The notes beneath the pieces were generated by a model that had not been told where the DNA came from, did no database searches, and saw nothing but the letters and a program-made list of their open reading frames with translations. From contig CAIPAY010000121.1 of assembly GCA_903863195.1 (NCBI GenBank), positions 1 through 57,158 on the forward strand: 57,158 nt of DNA, read 5' to 3'. Origin of the DNA: an uncultured Holophagaceae bacterium. Lineage in GTDB: Bacteria; Acidobacteriota; Holophagae; Holophagales; Holophagaceae. Positions 14,920 to 24,036 of this stretch are shown here, piece by piece. Positions within the stretch are counted from its first letter, which is position 1. Each line of letters opens with the position of its first letter. The translations under genes were made by a program, and so were the position numbers.

Positions 14920-16353
14920 CTACCACCGCACGCGGACCCGGTAGGTCAGGGTGGCGCTGCCTTCGGCGGGCACGGTGACCCGGAACTTCGCGGTGCCGGC
15001 GGCCTCCTTGGTGTGGGGGTGGCTCTCCTGGAGCACTTCCCAGTCGCCGGGCAAGGGCTCCAGCAGGCTCACGGTGACGGCTTCCTTCTTGGCGTTCTTC
15101 AGCTCCACCTGGAAGGCGGACTCGTGCACGGAGCCGAACTTGCCCTGGCGACCGAGGCTCTTGTAGTCCGTCTGCTTGCGCCGGGCGGTGACATCGAAGG
15201 CGTCGCCCAGCTTCAGGCGGACCAGCTCGTTCTTGGGGGTGTGATCCAGGCTGTCCTCGCCCACGAACTGGGCGCGGCCTTCGCTGTCGCGCTTGTAGAC
15301 GCGTAGGATGCCCTTGGGCAGGGGCATGCCCAGGCGGCTCGACTCCTTGTTGTCGAACTCGAGGAAGACGCCGACCTTCTGCTTCTCGCCCAGGTCGCCG
15401 TAGCTACCGGAGTAGTAGTAGTTCTGGCCCTGGAGCAGGTAGTCCTTGCGCACGGGCACCGAGCTGGCGGTGAGCAGGGCCACCTGCTTGGTCTGGTTCA
15501 CGGCCAGGGTGGTGGGTCGGTCCAGGGTGTAGAGGTGGTACTCGAAGAGGCTCTCCTCGGCCATCTTCGGCGCCGCGGCGGCCAGCATGGGCCGGGCCAT
15601 GTCGGAACGTTCCATCATCCGTTCCGGGCGCTGCCGGGCCCGGTTCACATCGCCCGCCACCAACTGCAGGGTCGCGTTGGGATAGGCGGCGCCGCTCTGG
15701 TTGGTGAGGGTCACCCAGCCGCTGAGGTCCAGGGTCTTCTCGTCCGGAGCCAGGTTCGCCACGTAATCGGCGCGCCAGGAGAGGCCGCCCGTGAGGTAGC
15801 TCAGCTCCAGCTGCTGGGCCTTCTCCACACCGCTGTGGAGGCTGATGACCAGGGTGGGGCGGGCTCGCAGGTTGCCTGGCACCTTGGGGAAGATGATGCG
15901 CCCCGGGAAGCTGGTCTCGATGCGGTCCGCGAACTGCAGGACGGTGCCGGCGTTGGTAGCCAGGACGGTGGCTTCTTCGCGGACCTCCTTCGCACCGGAG
16001 CCATCGGCCGCCGGGAGGCTCCGCACCACCGCCACCTGCTCGCCCACGTACTTCTCCAGCAGCTTCTGGGGCGTGAGCAGGTCGAAGTCGAAGTTCTGCT
16101 CGGCCACCCAGAAGTCGCGGGGCGCCGTGAGGTTGCGCAGGGAGGCGGTCTCGGGCCGGATCTGGGCGGAGACCTCCTGGAAGGCCAGCTTCGCCGTGCC
16201 CTTCGGCAGCCGCACTTCCCGGGTGTCCTTCACCAGGGCCAGGTTGTCGTTGTAGATGGTCACCGCCAGGGCCTTCTGGTCCTTCAGGGTGGTGGCGGTC
16301 TCCTGGGCGAGCAGGAGCGAGGGGATGGCGGCGAGGAGCAGGGTGGGGCGCAA
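14920..16353 (-). CDS. Secreted DUF4139 domain protein
   Basis: 477 residues if translation starts at the TTG at 16353. I chose that start because GGAGG lies four bases before it and it leads straight into a signal peptide (LRPTLLLAAIPSLLLAQ); the upstream ATG has neither. The N-terminal domain is beta-rich (ALAVTIYNDNLALVKDTREVRLPKGTAKLAFQEVS), the usual start of DUF4139 proteins. The C-terminal domain is the DUF4139 beta region (QTKQVALLTASSVPVRKDYLL..., SVHESAFQVELKNAKKEAVTVSLLEPLPGDWEV). Function is unknown; a periplasmic or surface location is inferred. Single gene upstream of the Bat operon. Confidence 0.82.
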   Translation of the reverse strand: MRPTLLLAAIPSLLLAQETATTLKDQKALAVTIYNDNLALVKDTREVRLPKGTAKLAFQEVSAQIRPETASLRNLTAPRDFWVAEQNFDFDLLTPQKLLEKYVGEQVAVVRSLPAADGSGAKEVREEATVLATNAGTVLQFADRIETSFPGRIIFPKVPGNLRARPTLVISLHSGVEKAQQLELSYLTGGLSWRADYVANLAPDEKTLDLSGWVTLTNQSGAAYPNATLQLVAGDVNRARQRPERMMERSDMARPMLAAAAPKMAEESLFEYHLYTLDRPTTLAVNQTKQVALLTASSVPVRKDYLLQGQNYYYSGSYGDLGEKQKVGVFLEFDNKESSRLGMPLPKGILRVYKRDSEGRAQFVGEDSLDHTPKNELVRLKLGDAFDVTARRKQTDYKSLGRQGKFGSVHESAFQVELKNAKKEAVTVSLLEPLPGDWEVLQESHPHTKEAAGTAKFRVTVPAEGSATLTYRVRVRW

Positions 16354-16509
16354 GGTGCCTCCGGTGGGGTGGGCCGAGAAGGGGGAGTCGCAAGCCCGAT
16401 GAGAAACCGGGTCCGCTGCCTGGAGATGCCTCGAGGGCACCCATCCTTTCAGAAAATCTTCTCGACCCGCTGGCTGCAGGCTAAGCCCGTCGCCCCGTCA
16501 GCGCCAGGG

Positions 16510-17175
16510 TCAGGTGTGGCGCTCGCCGAAGAAGGCCGTGCCGATGCGGATCTGGTCCGAGCCGGCGGCGATGGCCGCCTCGAGGTCGCCGCTCATGCCC
16601 ATGCTCAGGCGCAGGGGCTGACCCAGGTCCTGCTGCAGGCGCTCCCGCAGGTCTGCCAGCTGCCCGAAGGCGGCTGCCTCGTCGGGCGGCGGGATGGCCA
16701 TGAGGCCCTTGAGCGGCAGCCGAGGGTCGCCTCCCAGGGCTTCGATCAGGGCCGGCAGGTCGGCCTGGCCGCAGCCGCCCAGCTTGGTGGCCTCGTCCCA
16801 GAGGTCCACCTGGAGCCAGACCGGGCAGGTCACCTCGAGCTCGGCGGCCAGGCGGCGGAGGCGCTCGGCGAGTTCCGGCCGGTCGAGGCTCTGGATCTCG
16901 CGGAAGCGCTGGAGGGCGGGCCTGGCCTTATTGCGCTGCAGGGGCCCCAGCAGCACGAAGGTGAGGTCCGGAGCGGCCAGAGCCTTCTCGACCCCTTCCT
17001 GGACGTAGTTCTCGCCGAAGCGCGGAAAGCCCAGGCTGGCGGCTTCGCGGATGAGCGTCAGGGGCTGCCGCTTGGAGACCGGGAGCAGCTCGACCTTGTC
17101 CGGATCGCGATGGGCGAGCTCGCAGGCCCGCTGGATGCGGGTCTGCAGCGTGGCGATCCGGTCCTGCAGGCTCAC
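16510..17175 (-). CDS. YggS family pyridoxal phosphate homeostasis protein
   Basis: 221 residues, normal for the family. It folds as a single alanine-racemase-like TIM barrel binding PLP on Lys35 (LLPVSKRQP), followed by FPRFGENYVQEGVEKA, the family signature FGENYVQE. Near the C-terminus LSMGMSGDLEAAIAAGSDQIRIGTAFFG binds the phosphate. YggS proteins buffer PLP and affect amino acid and keto acid balance; no catalytic activity is assigned. The start overlaps the stop of the upstream zinc-ribbon gene by 4 bp. Confidence 0.92.
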   Translation of the reverse strand: MSLQDRIATLQTRIQRACELAHRDPDKVELLPVSKRQPLTLIREAASLGFPRFGENYVQEGVEKALAAPDLTFVLLGPLQRNKARPALQRFREIQSLDRPELAERLRRLAAELEVTCPVWLQVDLWDEATKLGGCGQADLPALIEALGGDPRLPLKGLMAIPPPDEAAAFGQLADLRERLQQDLGQPLRLSMGMSGDLEAAIAAGSDQIRIGTAFFGERHT

Positions 17176-17870
17176 GGCAGGAAGAGGGTCCGCTGGCAGG
17201 ACTCGCAGGCGACGAGGGTCTTGCCCTCCTTCAGCTCCGCCATGAGCGGGCCGCGCAGCTTGACCCGGCAGCCGGTGCAGGCGCCGCCCTCCACGGGGAC
17301 GACCACTCGGCCCTGCCGGGCGGCGGCCATGCGGTGGAAGCGGGCGACGTCGAGGGGCGGCAGCTTGGCTTCCAGCTTGGCCTGCTTGGTCTGCAGCAGC
17401 TTCCGGCCTTCCACCTGGTTGGCGTGCTCGTCCAGGAAGACCGCATGGAGCTCGTCAAACTGGGTCTGGGCGGCGGACCGCTCGGCTTCCAGCCCGGCCA
17501 GGGCTTTCTCTAGGACCTGCACCGTGGCCTCCAGGGCCTTGAGGGGGCGGGCAATGCTGGCCTTGACGCGCTCCTTCTCGTCCAGCTCGCGGATGGCGGA
17601 GGCGTAGTGGACCTTCTGGCTCGTGGCCTTCACGGCCTCGCGGGACCGGTCCTCTTCCTTCTGGGCCAGCGCCAGGTCCTTGCTTTTCGACTCGATCTGA
17701 AGCCGGGCCGTCTCCAGCGCCTTGGTCTTCTCGGCGATGAACTTGGTGGCGGTCTTGACCCTGCCGTCCAGCACGGCCAGATCGGGGGGAAGAGCTGACA
17801 ACTCGCGCTGGATGGTGCCCAGATCTCTCAGAGTGGCTTGGAGGTCGCGGAGGGTTGCCAGTGTTTCCAT
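17172..17870 (-). CDS. Coiled-coil protein with C-terminal zinc ribbon
   Basis: 232 residues. Residues 1-150 form a long antiparallel coiled coil rich in Glu, Lys, Ala and Leu. The C-terminus is a four-cysteine zinc ribbon: CTGC (Cys198, Cys201) and CESC (Cys222, Cys225), flanked by GGACTGCRVKL and TLVACESCQRTLF. This is the PF02591-type family, whose members have been linked to nucleic-acid or type III secretion functions; the role here is not clear. It is first in a two-gene operon with the YggS-type gene. TAGCCT lies exactly six bases before the ATG and no Shine-Dalgarno is present. Confidence 0.85.
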   Translation of the reverse strand: METLATLRDLQATLRDLGTIQRELSALPPDLAVLDGRVKTATKFIAEKTKALETARLQIESKSKDLALAQKEEDRSREAVKATSQKVHYASAIRELDEKERVKASIARPLKALEATVQVLEKALAGLEAERSAAQTQFDELHAVFLDEHANQVEGRKLLQTKQAKLEAKLPPLDVARFHRMAAARQGRVVVPVEGGACTGCRVKLRGPLMAELKEGKTLVACESCQRTLFLP

Positions 17871-17882
17871 GATTTGAGGCTA
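17871..17882 (-). promoter_or_regulatory. Candidate leaderless -10 element of the zinc-ribbon operon
   Basis: TAGCCT at 17877-17882 (minus strand), then CAAATC, then ATG. No ribosome-binding site can be seen, which supports a leaderless start. Confidence 0.4.
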
Positions 17883-17983
17883 CACCCTCTGGGTCATGAC
17901 GCGCCCCTTTAGGAAGTTATTGCAGATAAGAAGAAAATCTTCTTCAAATTACTAAGATATTGGAGCTCTTCGGGAAATTGGCC

Positions 17984-18012
17984 TTGACCCTCTTCCCCTG
18001 GGATGCCAGAAT
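17984..18012 (+). promoter_or_regulatory. groESL promoter
   Basis: TTGACC (17984-17989) and CAGAAT (18007-18012) are separated by 17 bp, giving a standard housekeeping promoter whose -10 touches the CIRCE operator. A perfect 7-bp palindrome, AAGAAGA-AAA-TCTTCTT, lies upstream at 17928-17944 in the AT-rich divergent spacer. Confidence 0.75.
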
Positions 18013-18038
18013 TAGCACTCACTGTTGGTGAGTGCTAA
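18012..18038. promoter_or_regulatory. CIRCE operator (HrcA binding site)
   Basis: TTAGCACTC-N9-GAGTGCTAA is a perfect match to the CIRCE consensus, with 9-bp arms and a 9-bp spacer. HrcA binding here would block the promoter and is relieved by heat shock. hrcA itself is not in the window. Confidence 0.97.
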
Positions 18039-18080
18039 CAGCTCCACCCGTCCCATTTCTCTTCAACCTCAGGAGGTTCC

Positions 18081-18368
18081 ATGGCCATCCAGCCCCTTTC
18101 CGACCGCGTTGTGCTGAAGCGCGTCGACCCCGCCGAAACCGTCAAGGGCGGCATCATCATCCCCGACACCGCCAAGGAGAAGCCCATGGAGGCTGAAGTG
18201 GTGGCCGTCGGCGAAGGCAAGATCAACGACAACGGCACCCGCAATCCGATGTCCGTCAAGGCCGGCCAGAAGGTGCTGATCGGCAAGTACAGCGGCACGG
18301 AAGTGAAGATCGACGGCATCGACCACGTCATCGTCCGCGAGGACGAGATCCTGGCGATCATGGCCTAA
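18081..18368 (+). CDS. groES: Co-chaperonin GroES
   Basis: 95 residues, the usual length. It forms the heptameric lid of the GroEL folding chamber. Family features include IQPLSDRVVLKRV at the N-terminus, the mobile loop ETVKGGIIIPDTAKEKP, and the C-terminal VKIDGIDHVIVREDEILAIM. AGGAGG lies seven bases before the ATG. The gene follows the CIRCE-controlled promoter and precedes groEL; a 94-bp palindromic repeat separates the two. Confidence 0.98.
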   Translation: MAIQPLSDRVVLKRVDPAETVKGGIIIPDTAKEKPMEAEVVAVGEGKINDNGTRNPMSVKAGQKVLIGKYSGTEVKIDGIDHVIVREDEILAIMA

Positions 18369-18460
18369 AAGCATTCACCACGAAGACGGGAAGACCACGA
18401 AGAAAGACCTTTTCGTGAGCCTTCGCGGTCCTCGTGGTCTTCGTGGTTAATCCCTTTCCC
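18367..18460. repeat. Palindromic repeat inside the groESL operon (copy I)
   Basis: The left arm begins AAAAGCATTCACCACGAAG within the groES stop codon; the right arm ends CTTCGTGGTTAATCCCTTTCC. The core units are variants of the 9-bp TCGTGGTCT. The outer ends match the elements at 39976 and 56821. In the transcript it would form a stem between groES and groEL and could alter the relative levels or processing of the two messages. Confidence 0.8.
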
Positions 18461-18469
18461 GACATCTAG

Positions 18470-20110
<1,641 letters not shown>

Positions 20111-20112
20111 CT

Positions 20113-20144
20113 AGCTGTCGGCTCTCAGCCATCAGCTGTCAGCC
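20113..20144. repeat. Single arm of the TGACAGC repeat family
   Basis: AGCTGTCGGCTCTCAGCCATC followed by AGCTGTCAGCC matches the arms of the inverted repeat at 10661-10799. It begins two bases after the groEL stop codon. Confidence 0.65.
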
Positions 20145-20170
20145 GGTGGTTGAAAGTTGCCAGAGTGTCA

Positions 20171-20200
20171 AGCGCCCCGCCTCGGCGGGGCGCTTTCTTT
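20171..20200 (+). terminator. Rho-independent terminator of groESL
   Basis: AGCGCCCCGCC-TC-GGCGGGGCGCT is followed by TTCTTT. The perfect 11-bp stem lies 60 bp after the groEL stop codon. Confidence 0.9.
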
Positions 20201-20581
20201 GTCCAGGTCCTGGGCGTCGTGAGGGTTCCTTTGCCGGGGTGGTTGTGATCAATACCCGCTCTCCGGGCCAGATAATCAGGCCAACGCGGCCCCAGGGGGC
20301 TGCGGGCCCAACCCCAGGACCTTCCCGCACGGATGAAGAACTGCCGCAAACAGGGCGATTGCAAAAAGTCCTGGGTCGCCTTGGTGGAGCAGCGCGGGAA
20401 AGACAGATTCCCTGGTGATCTTTTGAGAGACCTGAATCGGCGCGAGCCCTACGTTAATCGCGGCACCAGAGTCATTTTTTAATTGCTACCAAAGGGTTGA
20501 CTATGCGGAATGCAGGGCGCATGCTACCAGCCAAATACCCCGGGAATTCCTCTCGAGGGTGATTGATTGACAGGAGAACCC
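20201..20581 (+). other. Gene-free leader region of the redox-signalling operon
   Basis: I see no credible gene here. TTGACT at about 20496 with CATGCT 17 bp downstream is a possible weak promoter for the ferredoxin gene. An A/T-rich tract (CATTTTTTAATTG) lies just upstream of it. I looked for the haem-linked FNR box (TTGAT-N4-ATCAA) and sigma-54 elements and found none. The long distance from the groEL terminator to the first ATG leaves room for activator sites. Confidence 0.35.
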
Positions 20582-21334
20582 ATGGGTATGGGCCTTCTCT
20601 TTGATGCCACACGCTGCGTTGGTTGCGGCGCATGCAGCTCCGCCTGTAAGGAGCAGAACAAGCTCCCGGGGCCGGTGGAGGAGGTGCTCACGGCGTATAC
20701 CTGGACGACGGTCCAGCCCCGGGAGGGGCTGAACGTCCGGCGCATGTGCATGCACTGCGAGGTGCCGACCTGCGCCTCGGTCTGTCCTGTGGCCGCCCTG
20801 ACCAAGACCCCCGAAGGCCCCGTGGTCTATGACGCCGAGCGCTGCATGGGCTGCCGATACTGCATGATGGCCTGCCCCTTCGAGATTCCGAAGTACCAGT
20901 GGGATCGGCCTGTCCCCATCGTCGGCAAGTGCATCCTCTGCGCTGGCCGCCTCAAGGAAGGCAAGCAGACCGCCTGCGCCGAAGCCTGCGCCTATGAGGC
21001 CACCGTCTTCGGCAAGAAGGAGGACCTCGTCTGGGAAGCCCGGACCCGCCTCCGCCAGAAGCCCGGCGAATACGTCAACCACATCTACGGCCTCACGGAA
21101 GCAGGCGGCACGTCGGTGATGGCGATCTCCAGTGTGCCCTTCGACAAGCTGGGCCTGAAGACCAAGCTGCCGGGCGAGCCGCCGGCCATGCGCACCTGGC
21201 AGGTGCTGTCCAACATCCCCGACTTCGTTGCGGTGTGGGGCGTCCTGCTCTATGGCGTTCACTGGATCACCGCGCGGCGCGAGGACGTCGCGCACGCGGA
21301 AGCCAAGGACAACGGACGGGAGAACCGGTCATGA
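20582..21334 (+). CDS. Four-cluster 4Fe-4S ferredoxin-like subunit (HybA/HmcB type)
   Basis: 250 residues from the ATG at 20582, preceded by AGGAGA. Four cysteine groups match the DmsB/HybA/HmcB electron-transfer family: CVGCGACSSAC, CMHCEVPTCASVC, CMGCRYCMMACP and CILCAGRLKEGKQTACAEAC. The C-terminus has one hydrophobic segment (FVAVWGVLLYGVHWI), as in HybA-type subunits. No twin-arginine signal is present. With the following NrfD-like protein it would form a membrane quinone-linked electron conduit, but no catalytic molybdopterin or hydrogenase subunit is encoded nearby. Its stop overlaps the next start by 4 bp. Confidence 0.88.
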   Translation: MGMGLLFDATRCVGCGACSSACKEQNKLPGPVEEVLTAYTWTTVQPREGLNVRRMCMHCEVPTCASVCPVAALTKTPEGPVVYDAERCMGCRYCMMACPFEIPKYQWDRPVPIVGKCILCAGRLKEGKQTACAEACAYEATVFGKKEDLVWEARTRLRQKPGEYVNHIYGLTEAGGTSVMAISSVPFDKLGLKTKLPGEPPAMRTWQVLSNIPDFVAVWGVLLYGVHWITARREDVAHAEAKDNGRENRS

Positions 21335-22497
21335 CTGACACCGCCACGCTCGCTTCCCGCCGCTTCCGTCCGGGCTTCTGGACCTTTGTTGCCGGCATCC
21401 TCTTCCTGGCCTTTCTGACAGTCACCGTGATCCGGTTCACCAAGGGGCTGGGCGCGGTCACCAACCTCAGCGACAAGTTCCCCTGGGGCATCTGGATCGG
21501 CTTCGATCTGCTCTGCGGCGTGGGCCTGGCCGCCGGTGCCTTCACGCTGACGGCGGTGGTCCACCTCTTCAACCTCAAGAAGTTCGAGCCTATTGTCCGC
21601 CCGACCATCCTGACGGGCTTCCTCGGCTACTCCTTCGTGATCGTGGCGCTGCTGCTGGACCTCGGGCAGCCCTGGCGCATCTGGCACGCCATCATCTACT
21701 GGAATCCCCACTCCGTCATGTTCGAGGTGGCGTGGTGCGTGATGCTCTACACCACGGTGCTCGCCGTGGAGTTCGCCCCCGTGGTCCTGGAGCGCTTCGG
21801 GTTCAATGCCCCGGCCCGGTTCATCCACCGCCTCATCACCCCCCTGGTCATCCTGGGCGTCATGCTCTCCACCCTGCACCAGTCTTCCCTGGGCACCCTC
21901 TACCTGATCGTGCCCAGCAAGCTGCACCCCCTGTGGTATTCCCCCATGCTGCCGGTCCAGTTCTACATCTCGGCCATCGGCGCCGGCATCGGCATGGTGG
22001 TCCTGGAGTCCTACCTCAGCAAGCGCGCCTTCCACCGCCATCTGGAGATGGACCTGCTTGAGCCGCTGGCCCGGGGCATGGTCGTCGCGTTGGGCATCTA
22101 CGGTCTTATGCGCCTCCAGGCCATTCAGCGGAACCACGCCTTCGGCTCCATCCTCGAGTTCGGCTATGAGGGGCGGATGTTCCTACTGGAGTTCACCCTG
22201 GGCGTGATCCTGCCCGTGGCGCTGATGTCCTTCCGCCGCCTCCGCTCGGATCCGAACTGGCTGGTGGCCGGCGCCTTCATGGCAGTGCTCGGCTTCGTGA
22301 TGAACCGGCTGAATGTCAGCATCACCGGCATGGAGGCCGCTTCCGGCACCCGCTACATACCCTCGGCCATGGAGGTCATCGTCTCCGTGGGCCTGGTGGC
22401 CACAGGCATGGCGGTCTTCGCCTTCGCGGTGCGGAACTTCAGCATCTTCCCCGGGGGCCCCATTGGGGCAGGCCCGGATCCGAAACCGCGAGCCTGA
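21331..22497 (+). CDS. NrfD/HybB-family membrane subunit
   Basis: 388 residues with about ten membrane helices. Segments typical of the HybB/HmcC branch include KFPWGIWIGFDLLCGVGLAAGAF, LDLGQPWRIWHAIIYWNPHSVMFEVAWCVMLY and TLHQSSLGTLYLIVPSKLHPLWYSPMLP. These proteins exchange electrons between quinone and a partner Fe-S subunit. The start overlaps the ferredoxin stop (ATGA), and only three bases separate its stop from the histidine kinase ATG. The frame open upstream of 21331 is antisense-like read-through of the ferredoxin gene. The physiological donor cannot be assigned from this window. Confidence 0.9.
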   Translation: MTDTATLASRRFRPGFWTFVAGILFLAFLTVTVIRFTKGLGAVTNLSDKFPWGIWIGFDLLCGVGLAAGAFTLTAVVHLFNLKKFEPIVRPTILTGFLGYSFVIVALLLDLGQPWRIWHAIIYWNPHSVMFEVAWCVMLYTTVLAVEFAPVVLERFGFNAPARFIHRLITPLVILGVMLSTLHQSSLGTLYLIVPSKLHPLWYSPMLPVQFYISAIGAGIGMVVLESYLSKRAFHRHLEMDLLEPLARGMVVALGIYGLMRLQAIQRNHAFGSILEFGYEGRMFLLEFTLGVILPVALMSFRRLRSDPNWLVAGAFMAVLGFVMNRLNVSITGMEAASGTRYIPSAMEVIVSVGLVATGMAVFAFAVRNFSIFPGGPIGAGPDPKPRA

Positions 22498-22500
22498 GCC

Positions 22501-24027
22501 ATGCGCAGCCGCATCGGTACCCGTCTGATCCTCGGCGCCGGCCTCGCGACGGCGCTGGCGATCGGCGGCATGGCCTTGGCGGTGCTGCGGACCCACTCCG
22601 CCCAGCTCATGGCCGAGCGCACCCGCAGCGCCGATCAGCTGAGCGAGACCATCAAGAGCGCCACCCACTTCGACATGCTGGAGAACCGCCGGGACAACCT
22701 GCACCGCCAGATCCAGGCAGTGGGGGGACTCTCGGAGCAGGGCATCCGCAAGGTGCGCGTGTTCAACAAGGAGGGGCGAGTCATGTTCTCCTCCTCGGCC
22801 GAGGAGATCGGGACCAGCCTCGATATCCGCGGGGAGGCCTGCTACGTCTGCCATGCGGAGGGCAAGCCCCTCGAGCACCTGGACATCCAGGCCCGGGCCC
22901 GGACCTTCCGCGCCCAGGACGGCACCAAGCTGCTGGGCGTGATCAACCCCATCCCCAACTCGCCTTCCTGCTCCACCGCCGACTGCCATGCCCACAGCGC
23001 CAAGCAGCGCCTGCTGGGCGTGCTCGACGTGAACATCTCCCTCACCCAGGTGGACCAGGAGATCGCCCGCAGCCGCAACGTCATCATCGGCTCGGCCATC
23101 CTGGCGATCCTCGCGGGCAGCCTCATGCTCTGGTGGCTCAATCGCCGCCTGGTGGTGCGGCCGGTGGCGGCCCTCGTGGCCGGGACCGAGCGGGTCACCG
23201 CGGGGGACCTGAACACCTCCATCCCCTACCTCGGACGGCATGAGCTGGGGCATCTGGCCAAGTCGTTCAACGAGATGACCAAGAACCTCTCGGACACGCA
23301 GCGGCAGCTGGCCCAAGCCGACAAGCTCGCCTCCGTGGGTCGCCTGGCGGCCGGGGTGGCCCATGAGATCAACAACCCGCTCACGGGCGTGCTCAGCTAT
23401 GCCTCCCTGCTCCGCAAGCGCCTGGATCAGGATGCCGAGGCCTGCGAGGACCTGGATGTCATCGTCCGGGAGACGGTCCGCTGCCGGGGGATCATCCGTG
23501 GCCTGCTGGACTTCGCCCGGCCCACGGCGCCGGCGCGGAAGCTCATCGACCTGAACGAGGTCATCCGCCGGTCCGTCTCGGTGGTCATGACGCAGCTGAG
23601 CATGAACAAGGTGGACCTCTCCCTGCACCTGACCCCGGACTTGCCGGAGGTCATGGCAGACGCGAACCAGATCCAGCAGGTGGTGGTGAACCTCATCCTG
23701 AACGCGGCCGATGCCATCGGCCCCGAGGGCGGCACCATCCGCGCCACCACGCGTCCGGGCGCCGAGGACACCATCGAGGTGCTCCTGGAGGACAGCGGGA
23801 AGGGCATCTCCCCCGAGGACCTGCCCCGCATCTTCGAACCCTTCTTCACCACCAAGGGAAACCATGGCACGGGCCTGGGCCTGGCGGTCAGCTGGGGCAT
23901 TGTCGAGGCCCACGGCGGATCTCTGACAGTCCAGAGTGAGCCCGGCAAGGGCACTTGTTTTACTCTAGTCCTGCCCCTGTCTGCCGAAACCCGGGGCGGA
24001 GAGCCCTCTCTTACCACCCTCACCTAG
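22501..24027 (+). CDS. Sensor histidine kinase with periplasmic c-type haem motifs
   Basis: 508 residues: TM1 (about 8-29), a periplasmic domain (30-192), TM2 (about 193-213), HAMP (214-268), HisKA with His288 in VAHEINNPLTGVLSY, and a HATPase domain with DSGKGISPEDL and FEPFFTTKGNHGTGLGLAVS. The periplasmic domain contains Cys114-Tyr-Val-Cys117-His118 (a CxxCH haem c motif) and Cys157-X4-Cys162-His163 (a CX4CH motif, also used for haem c in cytochromes c3). It is therefore likely a one- or two-haem redox or gas sensor. It lies three bases after the NrfD-like gene, linking an electron-transfer module to its own sensor. Haem attachment is inferred only from the motifs. Confidence 0.88.
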   Translation: MRSRIGTRLILGAGLATALAIGGMALAVLRTHSAQLMAERTRSADQLSETIKSATHFDMLENRRDNLHRQIQAVGGLSEQGIRKVRVFNKEGRVMFSSSAEEIGTSLDIRGEACYVCHAEGKPLEHLDIQARARTFRAQDGTKLLGVINPIPNSPSCSTADCHAHSAKQRLLGVLDVNISLTQVDQEIARSRNVIIGSAILAILAGSLMLWWLNRRLVVRPVAALVAGTERVTAGDLNTSIPYLGRHELGHLAKSFNEMTKNLSDTQRQLAQADKLASVGRLAAGVAHEINNPLTGVLSYASLLRKRLDQDAEACEDLDVIVRETVRCRGIIRGLLDFARPTAPARKLIDLNEVIRRSVSVVMTQLSMNKVDLSLHLTPDLPEVMADANQIQQVVVNLILNAADAIGPEGGTIRATTRPGAEDTIEVLLEDSGKGISPEDLPRIFEPFFTTKGNHGTGLGLAVSWGIVEAHGGSLTVQSEPGKGTCFTLVLPLSAETRGGEPSLTTLT

Positions 24028-24036
24028 GAGGTCTTC

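Noticed and set aside
15535..17607. 690-residue plus-strand frame
   Set aside because: It runs antisense through the DUF4139, YggS-type and zinc-ribbon genes, all well supported by domain motifs.
20146..20418. 90-residue frame after groEL
   Set aside because: It spans the groEL terminator and has no ribosome-binding site or recognisable sequence character.
20201..20581. Sigma-54 promoter or FNR box before the ferredoxin gene
   Set aside because: No TGGCAC-N5-TTGC or TTGAT-N4-ATCAA match was found; only a weak TTGACT/CATGCT pair is present.
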